Below the pieces are notes generated by a model. The model saw nothing but the letters and a program-made list of their open reading frames with translations. It made no database searches and was not told the DNA's origin. Positions 1 to 11,390 of a stretch of 64,000 nucleotides of DNA are shown here, piece by piece. Position numbers and translations under genes: made by a program. Positions within the stretch are counted from its first letter, which is position 1. Each line of letters starts with the position of its first letter. Source of the DNA: Gnetum montanum (lineage: Eukaryota > Streptophyta > Gnetopsida > Gnetales > Gnetaceae); assembly GCA_015680685.1 (NCBI GenBank), contig MNCI01030115.1, positions 230,918-294,917 on the forward strand, in the 5' to 3' direction.

Positions 1-190
1 CATTTTCCCCCCCCCCCTTCTGTTTTTGTTGTTTCGTGCTCTTGGCATTGAGTGTCTAGTGCTCGGTTTGCATAATCGATTGAGGCTTAAAACCTTCCAT
101 CTGGGCCAATGCCATTGACCCGCATTTTGTAATTTTTCTTGTATTTTATCTTCAATAATATATCTTAAACATCCCCTCAAAAAAATTAAA
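1..190 (+). mobile_element. LINE 3' end with A-tail
   Basis: Only the 3' untranslated end of a LINE is present at the window edge. The stretch at about 127-190 (TTGTAATTTTTCTTG, then a TTCAATAATATATC block and a short A-rich tail) matches the 3' ends seen at 6770-6830 and 10030-10095, and the reverse complement of 18766-18840. No coding sequence is visible. The copy continues to the left of the window. Confidence 0.6.
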
Positions 191-665
191 ATATGTACAT
201 GCAAAAAACAAGGCAAAAACAAGGGAGGGGAGAAATTTCTCCCCTCATCCCCAAAATTGGAGGAAAAATGAACCTTCCCCCATCCATCCAACACCATCCC
301 CCCCCCACCCCCCCTCGAGGGGTGAGAACCCTGACAAAGAACAAAAACACAAAAATAGGGCCAAAGAGATGTAATTCCTTCACAAGAACCAACCCACCAC
401 CGAAACCAACCCCCTAAAGGTGCAAGGGAAGGGTTGAGCACCAGCAGTACGGTCTCATCTAACTGTGCAAGTCATCAAGCACCTCCCAATACCTCTCCAT
501 CCTAACAAAGGTTGCAACCTCTTGAAATTCTTGCAGGCATGCCTACCTACGCATGCACTCCACCATTGTCCCCCTCCTATTCGGGTGTAGTCTCTGACTC
601 TCCCAACGAACATGACATAGAGCATCGAATATTTATAATAACGTAAGGGATCTACCCTCCTCTAG
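191..665 (-). mobile_element. Inverted LINE 3' fragment
   Basis: On the minus strand this reads as the last part of a LINE: a G-rich run (C-rich on plus, 285-320) and then sequence shared with the inverted copies at 7330-7800 and 7890-8600, including a common block around 505-530 (AAAGGTTGCAACCTCTTGAAATT and its relatives). It lies tail to tail with the LINE end at 1-190. Both borders are approximate and no target duplication was found. Confidence 0.5.
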
Positions 666-686
666 CCACGCCCTTATCCAGTTGTC

Positions 687-1660
687 ATGTGTGCACTCCA
701 GCCATGCCTATATCTTGGCCTCCTCCCACATCTCCTCCTCCCGACACCTTTGCTCCTCTTGTTCCCGCTCCTCCTAGAGTTAGGCTACCTATTGGAGCTC
801 ATCTCAAAGGGGCTAAGGACAATGGAATTGAGTCTTATCGGGAAGTTTGTCTCAGTCTATGCTAGTCCCAAGTTGGATCTGTGATTAGAAAGTGAGAGGC
901 AGTGCATTGGTAGTTTTGCCCAATTGTGGTCCGTAGTCTCCTAGGGGATTTGCTACTATTTGTATTCCAAACTAAGGTGGATTGTAACAAGGTTCTACTT
1001 GGTGGGTCTTGGTTCTTCGGGGCCTTAGGACTAGCCCTTGCACACTAGCACCCAAACGCACATAGAGATCTAGATCTGTTTTTGAGGGCACCAATGCGGG
1101 TTTGCATCTCTAGGATACCATCGAAGATGTGGATGCCCAATTTCCTACGGGCATTAGCAGGTTTGTTTGGAGAGTTCATTACATTTAATCAATTCACAAG
1201 ATCTATGGATAGGATTGGGTATGCACACTTTTGCGTATGGAGATCGTTATCGTTGAAAGATTTGGTGCAAGAGGTGGTCCTTGACCTCCTGACTGGCGAA
1301 GAGAAGATTCAAGTGGAATATAAGAATGTTATGATAGATGTGCCTGTGGCAAAAAAAACCCATGGAGAAACACTGTGGGGTCTGTGGTAAAGCCGGTCAT
1401 GTGATAGCAGATTGTCAAGTGCAACAGAAAGCCCTAGGCTAGAAGAAACTTGGGGATGGATGGATGATTGTGACTGGAAGAGGAGACAACCTCGAAATCA
1501 AGCATAGGGTCCTTCGAAGAGGCAAAATTAGGCACAAGGTGCTTTGGAGATCCAGGCTACTACGAAGGATCCGAATCTAGGCTAGGATGCCTAGGATGTT
1601 TCACCTAGGTCCCCGGCAAGGATGGGACCTGCCTCCCTAAGGGGGACCATGACTATGTGG
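687..1660 (+). pseudogene. LINE ORF1 remnant (DUF4283-like, CCHC knuckle)
   Basis: The ORF1 protein of plant LINEs binds the element RNA. The translation shows a Pro-rich N-terminal part (about 700-790), a DUF4283-like stretch (LIGKFVSVYASPKLD at about 830-875, then KVDCNKVLLGGSWFFG at about 974-1020 and NFLRALAGLFGEFITF at about 1140-1190), and a perfect CCHC zinc knuckle, CGVCGKAGHVIADC, at 1374-1415. The knuckle is out of frame with the upstream part: the shift falls at the A-run at 1350-1358. Several stops are present. A Q/N-rich tail follows. The family is confident, the exact start is not. Confidence 0.75.
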
Positions 1661-1908
1661 GGGGGAGGGGGTGCTTCCCCCTTGGGTGGTTGGGTGTTTG
1701 TTCTCTAAGGTAGCCCAATGCCCTCAATGTTAGAGATTGTTGGGGGAAGTGTTACCCCAAAGGGGGCCTTCCTGGTCTCCTCGGATTCAGGTAAGGTTGG
1801 GAGACCATCGAGCCCTATGTCCCGAATGAAGAAGACATAGCTGCAGATTGACCTAGGGGTCCAAACGACCTTCTGGGAGGTGTACAACAAGCATTCATCC
1901 GCCAAACC

Positions 1909-4900
1909 ATGAGAATCCTCTCATGAAACTGTAGCAGACAAGGTACACCTTACAAACAAAATACCCTCAAGGAAATAGTGCAGAGAGAGTGTTATGATGT
2001 TGTCTATTTGTAGGAGACAAAGCTACAATCGCACAAATGTCATTGGTTATGTTGGCCGAATTGGCAAACACAATGGGTGGCTTATCGAGGAAGGGCAAGG
2101 GGGTCTAGCGTCCCTCTCCCCTTGGCCTTTCAAGACTATTGATATGTCCATGTGGAGTATTGCCATTCTCTTCCGATAAACAAGGATCTAGCTCACTAAC
2201 TTCTATGGAGCGCAGAGGTGGGAGTAGCCGTTGAGGGAGCTTCAAAGAATAGCTTCATTGATCTTAGACCAAGGCCACTAGATCCTAGTTGGTGATTTCA
2301 ACCAAAGGTTATATGCTTTGGAGAAGTCTAACAGGGGGACATAGGAGCCTCCTAGTGTGCAATTGTTCCTACAATTCCTGAAAGCTCATGACCTAGTCAA
2401 TATGGACATCAAGGATTGCCAATTCACATGGAGCAACCACAGAAAAGGCAAGGATAGGGTCATGACAAGGATTGATAGGGGGTGACTGTCCAAGGGAAGG
2501 AGAGGTTAGCCTCCAACCATAGGTTGTTGCTGTGCCAAGTGGGCACTCCAGTGCTAGGAGGGCCAATGCCTTTTTGTTTTGAATGGTTTTGGCCAAATAA
2601 GCTGTGGATGTAGCTACTAGTGGAGCAAATCTAGAATGATTACTCGTCAAACACTGACCCCATGGAATTTCTTAAGAAGGGGTTGTCCAAGCTAAAGCAA
2701 GACATCAGGGCGTTGATGACAAAGGACATGTTCTCATTTTAAGTCTTGTCGAGGATTTTTGCAGTGACATTTGGCGATGATTCAAGTGGATCAAGAGCAG
2801 GGATAGGAGCTAGATGATGCAGAGGGGGAGGTGCTTGCAAAGCACCAAAGGCTAGATGCGGAGGAGGAGGCCTATTGGAGGCAACAAGGGCATGCACGAT
2901 GGCTCCAAGAGGGGGATAGGAATACTTGCTTTTCTTTGCAGTTGCTAACTTAGTGCGGGCCTCCAAGCAGATTCATAGCATTATTGTTCAAGGTGTTGCA
3001 GTGGAAGGGAGATAGGAAGTTGCCAAGGCCCTAATGGAATACTGGTCTAATATTTGGAAGCACAAAGAGACCGTGCCTCTGTCTATTCACATTGCCCAAA
3101 TTTTGGAGGAGAAAGGTAATCATCAGTTGTTGGTGCCTTTCACTCAGAAAGAGTTGGGTGTGGCTCTAGCTTCTATGAAGGGGGGAAGGTGCCTGGACCT
3201 GACAGTTGGCATGTGGAGTTCTTTAGAGCCTTCATTGAAGTTCTGGGTGACAACGTGCTTGATGCTTTTAACACTATGTTGCATTGGAAACAGGTCCGAT
3301 GGGAGATAAACTACTCCAGGCTTGTGCTTATTCCCAAGACAACTAACCCCACAGCTCTCGCCCATTTCAGGCCAATGGGGGTGTGCAACACTCTGCTTCG
3401 CCTGTTCATGAAAATGCTAGTGGCTAAGATGGAACCCTTGATGCCATGCATAGTTGGACCACAATAGGTGGGTTTTGTTAAGGGCAAGTTCATTCAAGAC
3501 CAAGTAATCCTAGTGCATGAGGTGATGCATTCGTTGAGGGCAACCAATCCCCAGGTATGTGCCTTAACTTGATATTACCAAAGCCTATGAAATGGTGTCA
3601 TGGAATGTGCTCAAAGAAATCATGTTACAAAAGGCTTCCATCCAAACTTTGTGGACCTTTGCATGCACATCTAGATGTTAGGGACCTTCTCTTTGGATTT
3701 GGAGGGACAGCTTTGGGGGTTTTCATCTACTAAGAGGGGATTAAGACAAGGGAACCCCCTTTCACCATATATTTTTATCCTTGTGATGGACGCAATGCAA
3801 TCTTACTGTGCATCGAAGGGGGTGCGACGTCTGGATATTGGGGGTGTCACTTGTTTGGTGGAGCACTACATTGATGATACAATCTTATTTTCTTAGGCGA
3901 CGGTGTCATAGGCGCTAGCCATAAATAGGGTACTACAACGTATGGCTGAGGAGATAGGATTGAAAATTAACAAGGGCAAGTCTGCAATGCATCTACCTAA
4001 TGCATATGATAGGGTGAAAGGCTGGATTGTACAAATCCTAGGGGTCTTACCAGGATCCATAGGAGACACTTATCTTGGATTGCCCCTATATGATTGGCAT
4101 TGACAACATGCATGGGTTGGCCTTCTTCAAAACTTGTAAAAGTGGATTGGACATTGGACGGTTCGGTTCTTGACTCGAACTAGGAGGTCCCTGTTGGCGA
4201 CCTCGATTCTTCTGGATATGGCCTAATATACGGCTTTGGAAACTTTTCCCCTAGCTAATATTGTCCAGAAAGTTGATTAGCTAATTAAGAATTCCACATG
4301 GTATGGGGGTAAAGGGGGAGATCGCATGCATCAGGTTAATTGGGATACGGCCACCATGCCTAGGAATGCCAGGGGTTTTGGAATCACCCGATTCTAGGAT
4401 GTCATCGCAATGGGATATCAGGGGCTCCTTAACAAGCTACTCCAGTAGGAACAAAGTCCGGCTTAGTGGATCAATCTCATGAACAGCAAGTATAGGCAGT
4501 GGGAGGCTACCACTTAGGACTCTCATAGTTGGTGGGCCTTGTGCAGACATGCAAGGGAGATGATGTCTTCCAAGCTCTTGGGGGTGTTGCCGAAACAACT
4601 GATTAAATCAAAATATCCAAAGGTTAGGGATTGGAGAGGGTTATGGAAGGGCCAACTTCCTGAAAAAATTAAACCATTTATTTGGTTGGTTAACCATTCC
4701 GTGATCCCGGTCCAACACATTTTAAGATGGTGGGGGGTTAATGTGGTGGCCATGTGTCCCCTCTACATGGCCAAGCTTGAGATGGTCATGCATTTTGTGC
4801 TTCACTACCCATTTACCAATAGTGTTTGGCACGTCATGAGAATTCAGCCTGTGCTGATGTTTGACAGTGATTCCAGAGCCTTTGTGATTCTGTGATCACT

Positions 4901-6400
4901 TCGGAAAGCATCGAACTACAGGGTTTTCCAAGGAGACCGGCTGCCACCACTAGCACAGATTGCTATGATTGGGCTCCAGCTTTGGCAAGAGGCACATCTT
5001 GCAATGGGGGTTACTCCCACCTTTGAGCCATCATGTGCGATGTACTAAGAGAACCTGATTCTATGGAGTCTAGTTTCGTGGGTGGGTTGGAAGGGCTTGC
5101 TTCCTTTGCGTAGGGGAGAGTTAGACCTTGAGGATGGTCTGTTCTTCATCAATTGGTAGGGGCATCGCATGCCCTTTAGGGGCTTGAGTATCGAACTTAC
5201 AGAAGAGGCACTCTCCACATACCTGCAGGTGTTAGCAAAGGGAGAAGAGGTGCTGGGGAGGGGGTTGCAAGATGCTCAAGAATTCTTTTGAGGGCCAATG
5301 CCCAAGATTGGGAGTGGCCAAGTTCCTAATTTGGCCCTCAAATCGTTATGGCAGGACACAGTTGAAATGGTGGATTGATTTTTTGTGCACTCTGGCAACG
5401 TTTGGAAGTTGCTAGGTGTGCATTTCAATTTTATGTGGAGCCTCCGAAGGGGGTACACTATCCATTGGCTGCACAATTTTCTAGCGATGCTGTAATAGCA
5501 AAAGAGGGGCAACACTCTAGATTGATTTTAGCCTTCTAGCAAGCTACGCTAGAGGTGGTTCCTCTACCACCGAGGACCACTCTGGTGCAGGCGGTGTATG
5601 GACGCTGACGTCCTAGATGTGTTCTGCCGATGGTGGTGGATCTCATGAGGGAGTTAGAGGAGTCTGACGAGTAGGGGACTTGGCCTAGGTAACTAGGCCA
5701 GGTGGTGAAGGCTTCCAAAGGGAATGCAAAGGGGGCACAATTGCCCTTGGAAAGGCAAAAGGGGGAGTGGCTTGTTCAGGAGAGGGGTTAGGCCACTGGG
5801 GCTCCTAGGACCCAACCAAGGATCTGATTGCTAAGGCAACGGAGGAAGCAACCATGCAGGCTAGGGTAGATGAGCAGGCTCAATGGGAGGACAAGTGATG
5901 GACAAGGAAAGAAGAGTTCTAGCAACAACTAGAATGGCTAGAGCCCTAGCACGTGAAGGAATCTTGGGAGGAAAAATGGCACTGGGATCTAGTGAAAGCA
6001 ACAGCACTGAATGCGTTGGAGATTGAACTGAGGCAAAGGCTCCGCAAGCAGCTTTAAGAGGAGGCACAATAGCAAGAGGCGCAGGAACGGGAGGACTGAG
6101 AGCACAAAGAATAGGAGGAGAGGGAAGTGGCCCAGATACAACAACAGCTAGATCGAGTGCATGAGAATGGAACACAAACCCTAGCTTCAAGAGGGGTGAT
6201 GCCCCTACGTGGTAATGAATATTGGACGTAATACATCCTAGGGGGCACTAAGAAGATATATCCACTGGAGGGGGAAAGAGCTGCACCCAAATGGCAAAGG
6301 GGATGCAGCAGAGTGTGCTAGGAAAGCTAAAGCTTTGAAGGTCTTCCAATAGGTGGTGGCTTTTGTTGATACAGAGCACCACAGAGCAATGCTTGATGCT
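1909..6400 (+). pseudogene. LINE ORF2 remnant (EN-RT-zf-RVT-Q/E-rich tail)
   Basis: ORF2 would nick DNA and reverse-transcribe the element. It opens at 1909 with MRILS, then NC and TLKEIVQRE, the usual start of the APE-type endonuclease domain (to about 2640). The reverse transcriptase part covers about 3100-4260, with FRPMGVCNTLLRLF (about 3367), LRQGNPLSPYIFI (about 3742) and the catalytic YIDD at 3867-3878. A zf-RVT domain follows (about 4640-4900: LPEKIKPFIWLVNHSVIPVQ, then CPLY and HFVLHYPF). From about 5750 to 6250 the translation is very rich in Q, E and R and looks like a coiled coil, like other copies here. Stops and shifts are frequent. Confidence 0.85.
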
Positions 6401-6830
6401 ATTCACTACCAAGAACAGGCAATTTGCTTATGCACGAACTTGCCCTGCCATATATAGGGGATGGGTGTGGCCTATTTGTTTTCTATTGGCTTCTAGTAGT
6501 TTTCATTTTCTTTGCTTGTGGGTTCCTATTGTTGGTTGTTTGATTCTAGGAACCTCAAAGGACGAACTGTCAGTTTTGATTCTTGGGAGTTGGGCGGTTT
6601 TGCTGGATTTGTTCTGGGTCTCCCCACCTCTTGTGGTTAGGGAGTTTTTGAGTGGGTAAAGAGGAGATGACTTCCCTTAATGCTTTTTTTTTTTTTGGAT
6701 CAGTGATTGAGGGGTTTCCTTGAGGGGAGTAGGGGGAGGGTGTCTCTCCTCATTTTTGGCTTGTGCAGATTTCATGTATTTCCTATTTGTGATTAATATA
6801 AATGGCCCAAACGCTTTTCAAAAAAAATCA

Positions 6831-7329
6831 TAAAAAGTCAGCTGTTATTTTTAAAAATTTAACATAATTAAGAGTCTAGAGGAGTTGGAAAATTTTCAAA
6901 ACTTATTTGCAGAAGACAAATTCATTTGCTACTATAAATGCTCTGAGATAATAATAGTCTTTTAAAGCTTACAGTCATCACTGCATTTATCCAATTGAAC
7001 TGAAATGCCATGTAAGTGTAGACAAATCATTTGATGATAACATTTTATAGCAGACCATATATTTAACATCAACCTGAAACTAAAACTCTCTTTTATTACA
7101 TCCTAGACCCTAGGGATCTGTTGGACCAATTCAATTTCAAACATTTTTTGCACAATGAAGGTATTTCTTAACAGCAACGTATGGGGTCAAAATTGTAACC
7201 TGTAGGATGCAAATAACACACCTTAAATAACAAGTTACATGCATGGATATTTCCTATTCTAACAACTTTTTTTATTTCTTACTTTGAGGATTAAAAAAAG
7301 ATCTTAAATAATGTAGCCCTAGAATTTTT
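6831..7329. other. No gene seen; AT-rich intronic or intergenic stretch
   Basis: No reading frame, repeat copy or RNA gene could be supported here. It lies between two LINE insertions and may be intron of the QTRT1-like gene, whose downstream exons were not found. Confidence 0.5.
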
Positions 7330-7800
7330 TTTTAAAACTTTCAGGAAAATACTATTATCAGAAAGAAAAAATATTTACAGACAGAAGGAAGGCAGAAAGG
7401 CCATTCCCAAGAAACCAGACATTGAGCACCCCAAAAACAGAGAGGCTCCCCGTGAAAACCAAAATTTCCCCCAACTACACATCCTCAGCAACAACATCAA
7501 AACAAACCCCAACCAATAGCAAGGCAACCTAGACACAAATCACCAAGGGACAACTACGACGTTAAGACAAGAAAAAGATTAACAGCCGATGGCCACGACC
7601 CCATCCAACGACCAACAAAAGCAAAACACAAAAACCAAAAGTCCCACACACACACACACCCCTCCCCCTCAAAACCCCTAAGGGTGGTGGGGCATCTAGT
7701 CACAACGACAATACAGAGATAGTCAGGAGTGCAAGGTGTCCAACTGTGCACAATGCTCCTCAGAGTTCACAAAGGTGGCCACCTCCTGGAATTAGTGATT
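7330..7800 (-). mobile_element. Inverted LINE 3' fragment
   Basis: A T-run at 7327-7335 is followed by sequence that on the minus strand is the 3' end of the local LINE family, with a G-rich tract (C-rich plus strand at 7660-7680) and the block shared with 505-530 at 7770-7795. It includes a short CA microsatellite at 7645-7659. Strongly 5'-truncated; the right border is approximate. Confidence 0.55.
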
Positions 7801-7889
7801 TTCTCTAAGGCAAATAAATTTTGCACTAGGGTTATCCTTGTGCATGAAATGTTCCACTCAATTGCTCATCAAATAGATATGAGCCTTGC

Positions 7890-8600
7890 ACTCTTTTCTT
7901 TTTAATTATTATTTTTTATATTTTATGAGAAAATGTCAAGAATTATATTATAGGAAAAACTTATTTACAAACATCGAGAGAAACCCCTCCAAGACGAGGA
8001 GAACCCCCCAGCCAAAAAAGAGTCAAAATTTCGGCGCGAGTAAACCCACCAACTACATCTTTATCAAAAGAAACAAAAGAAGTTAAAGTGAGCCCATCAA
8101 AGTCAATCATAGGTAAATGATTGGGGCTCTCAAAGCTCAAACCCATGAAACCTTAAAATTTGACACAAAAACCATGATGAAAGCAACAACACTAGACCAT
8201 TAAATAGGATAGGGGAGTCCGGTGCAAGCACACTACTCCATTTCCTGCATGTGGACAACATCCACAATATTCCTATAGGCCTTAGAGTTAACGAAAGTTG
8301 TCGCCTCCTAAAACACCTTGTACCCCTCCACTAGTTGGGTCTAGGCTCTCTTGTGTAGGTGCTTGGCTTTGTCAAGATGAAGCCCACAAGACGTGTTTCT
8401 AATAAATTTACGCAACTCGGCCCACAACGCATTCCAATTGACTCCCATAACAATGTATGGGCACCGGCCTATCTACAACCAACATCTCGCATTGGATTCA
8501 TGCACCAAGTTTTGGTTCAACTCAGTGATTGATTCATGTCTACACTACAATTGTTGTGTATCTTTGCTAGGCTTTGCCAAGTAATGGAGTTAAAGTCCTT
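7890..8600 (-). mobile_element. Inverted LINE 3' fragment
   Basis: A second inverted copy directly follows the first. The plus sequence at 7927-7975 (ATGAGAAAATGTCAAGAATT and onward) matches the start of the inverted LINE at 18771. The C-rich stretch near 7983-8010 is the G-rich tract of the sense strand, and 8295-8315 matches the shared block at 505-530. No target duplication was found. Confidence 0.55.
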
Positions 8601-8993
8601 GACCCTACTAGTAATAGCTAACTACTTTCAACGACAGGTGAAACCTATCTCTCTTTCTAGCCAAGGAATACACAGAAGAAACAAGCACAATAATAATACA
8701 AACAAAAAAAATTACAACACAAGAAATAGAATTTGCTTCACAATATAATCATATTTAAGAATTTGGTTATGTGTGCAGTAAGATTTCAATCAAATCACTA
8801 GAAATTTACAATATTTACATTCACTTTGCTATAGAAAGAACAATCAAAGAAATCTCTCCAATATCAACTCTATAATTTTGTATTCTCTCCAGCATTAGTT
8901 TTATAGTCTCTAATATCCTTCACTAATATGACATTATTTCCTGTGAACCTCCTCTTCATAGAAATTTTTATATTCCTATACTCACATATATAT
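8601..8993. other. No gene seen; AT-rich stretch
   Basis: Low-complexity A- and T-rich sequence without a supportable reading frame or repeat. It ends at the insertion site of the next LINE. Confidence 0.5.
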
Positions 8994-10106
8994 AACAAGC
9001 TTGCCTGGGCCTATCCCCAGGAAGGCCAATGGGCACATCCGGCGGTCTGGGTTACAGGGTGTTTGGAGGGATGCAACCCATCTAGTGGAGCGGTACTTTG
9101 TTCAATCTGGGTACCCCCACAAACTTGTAACCTTTCTGAAGCACCTTAGACAGGGCTCCCTAGTGAATCTGCCCTTCTTCTTCTTGGAATCCCAGCAAAG
9201 GCGTCAGTCGAGATGACACCCTGAGGTGATTCTAGCCCTATGGAGCAGGGGTACGCCAATTGCCCACCCCACAACTATTGTCTATCAACGGCACAGGGGT
9301 CATAGGTTGGCTACCTAGGCAACACGGCTAGATAGACAAGGCCCATCATCTGGTGGTGTGGCCACTCCAGGCACGACAGCAGACGTGGTGTAGGCTCAGG
9401 CCGGGTGTAAGTGCTCCAGCAGCAGAATGCTAATGGAGGTGTGCTGCAAGGCTACTAAGCAAGCATGGTTGGAGAAGGGTACGAGGTGGCAACTCTGTTG
9501 GGAGGAACTACGGCAGGAGGCCCATAGGGAGGTGAACGTGGAATAGCTGTAGGATATTCGTTGGATGGAGGCCATGCTCACAAAGCACCATGTGGGCCTG
9601 GCATGGCTCTACATGGGAAATTAGGTTGTGCTTGGCATGGCTCTACATGGGAAATTAGGTTGTGCTTGGGTCAGGGGCCGCTGCTCAGCAAACAATGACT
9701 ACAACAGCCACGTCAAAAACCTCGGTGGGGGCTGAGGTCAGGGGGTTGGTTCGGCAGGCTCTTTCCATTGAGGGTAGTGGTTCAGGTACGGACATATCCT
9801 TGGTGGGGATGTGCGGCCTATCCAAGCGCAAGGTGGGGAACGGGAGAAAATGAATGAATCTTTTGGGTCTCGCAGGGGCCTTGTATTTGGCTTCCATGGC
9901 TTTTTGAATCTCCTTGTTTGATTCTTGGGCTTTGGGGGATGGTTGGGGTTTGTGTTGCAATGGTGCGTGGGTGCTCACAACACAATCATGTGGCTGAGGC
10001 TTTTCAGTGATGGGGAGCGATGGCCCATGGTGTACATTTGTACATTTAATTTTTTTGGATTAATATAAGCTCAAACATTTTTCCAAGAAAAAAAAAACAA
10101 GCTTGC
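8994..10106 (+). mobile_element. 5'-truncated LINE with 11-bp target duplication
   Basis: The element itself is 9005-10095 (1,091 bp). It is flanked by perfect direct repeats AACAAGCTTGC at 8994-9004 and 10096-10106, the hallmark of target-primed insertion, and ends in an A-run at 10088-10095. It carries only the ORF2 C-terminal region and 3' UTR of the local family, with a G-rich stretch near 9937-9955 and the usual TTTTTTTGGATTAATATAAG block just before the tail. It lies in sequence flanking, and probably within an intron of, the QTRT1-like gene, in opposite orientation. Confidence 0.85.
9600..9667. repeat. 34-bp tandem duplication inside the LINE
   Basis: Two identical 34-bp units lie head to tail at 9600-9633 and 9634-9667 (unit begins GGCATGGCTCTACATGGG). 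Other copies of the family in this window do not show it, so it arose in this copy or its direct parent. Confidence 0.9.
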
Positions 10107-11187
<1,081 letters not shown>

Positions 11188-11390
11188 TTTTTTTTGAAAA
11201 AATATTCAAGAGTATATTACTGACAAAATATAGTACAGGAAATAACAAACCGTGGGTCATCAGCGATGGCCCTCAGTGGGTGGGGAAAAAACCCCAAGTC
11301 ACAAAAACAATCCGACACCCCAACAGTCATGCCAAAACCACAAACCCCTCAGAAAACCCAGCAAATGCCTTATCACCCACTTATAATCTA
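11188..11390 (-). mobile_element. Inverted LINE 3' fragment in the QTRT1 intron
   Basis: Opens with a T-run (11188-11195) and then the family 3' end in reverse (AGTATATTACTGACAAAATA at about 11211), closely parallel to 18771-18900, including the GATGGCCC and CCCCAAGTCA blocks. Only about 200 bp are retained. Its right border meets a plus-strand LINE and no target duplication was recognised. Confidence 0.65.

Larger units (their letters stand above)
670..6830 (+). mobile_element. Near full-length, decayed L1-type LINE
   Basis: One plus-strand LINE carries both reading frames in order: ORF1 remnant (about 687-1660), ORF2 remnant (1909 to about 6400) and a 3' tail ending in an A-run at 6820-6828. 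Many in-frame stops, often TAG or TGA where the family has Trp or Gln, show it is dead. There is no RNase H domain after zf-RVT; instead a long Q/E-rich part follows. A G-rich stretch lies about 100 bases before the tail. The 5' border is approximate and no target duplication was recognised. Confidence 0.85.

Noticed and set aside
191-417. Pro-rich 74-codon open frame
   Set aside because: Shadow of an inverted LINE 3' end with C-runs.
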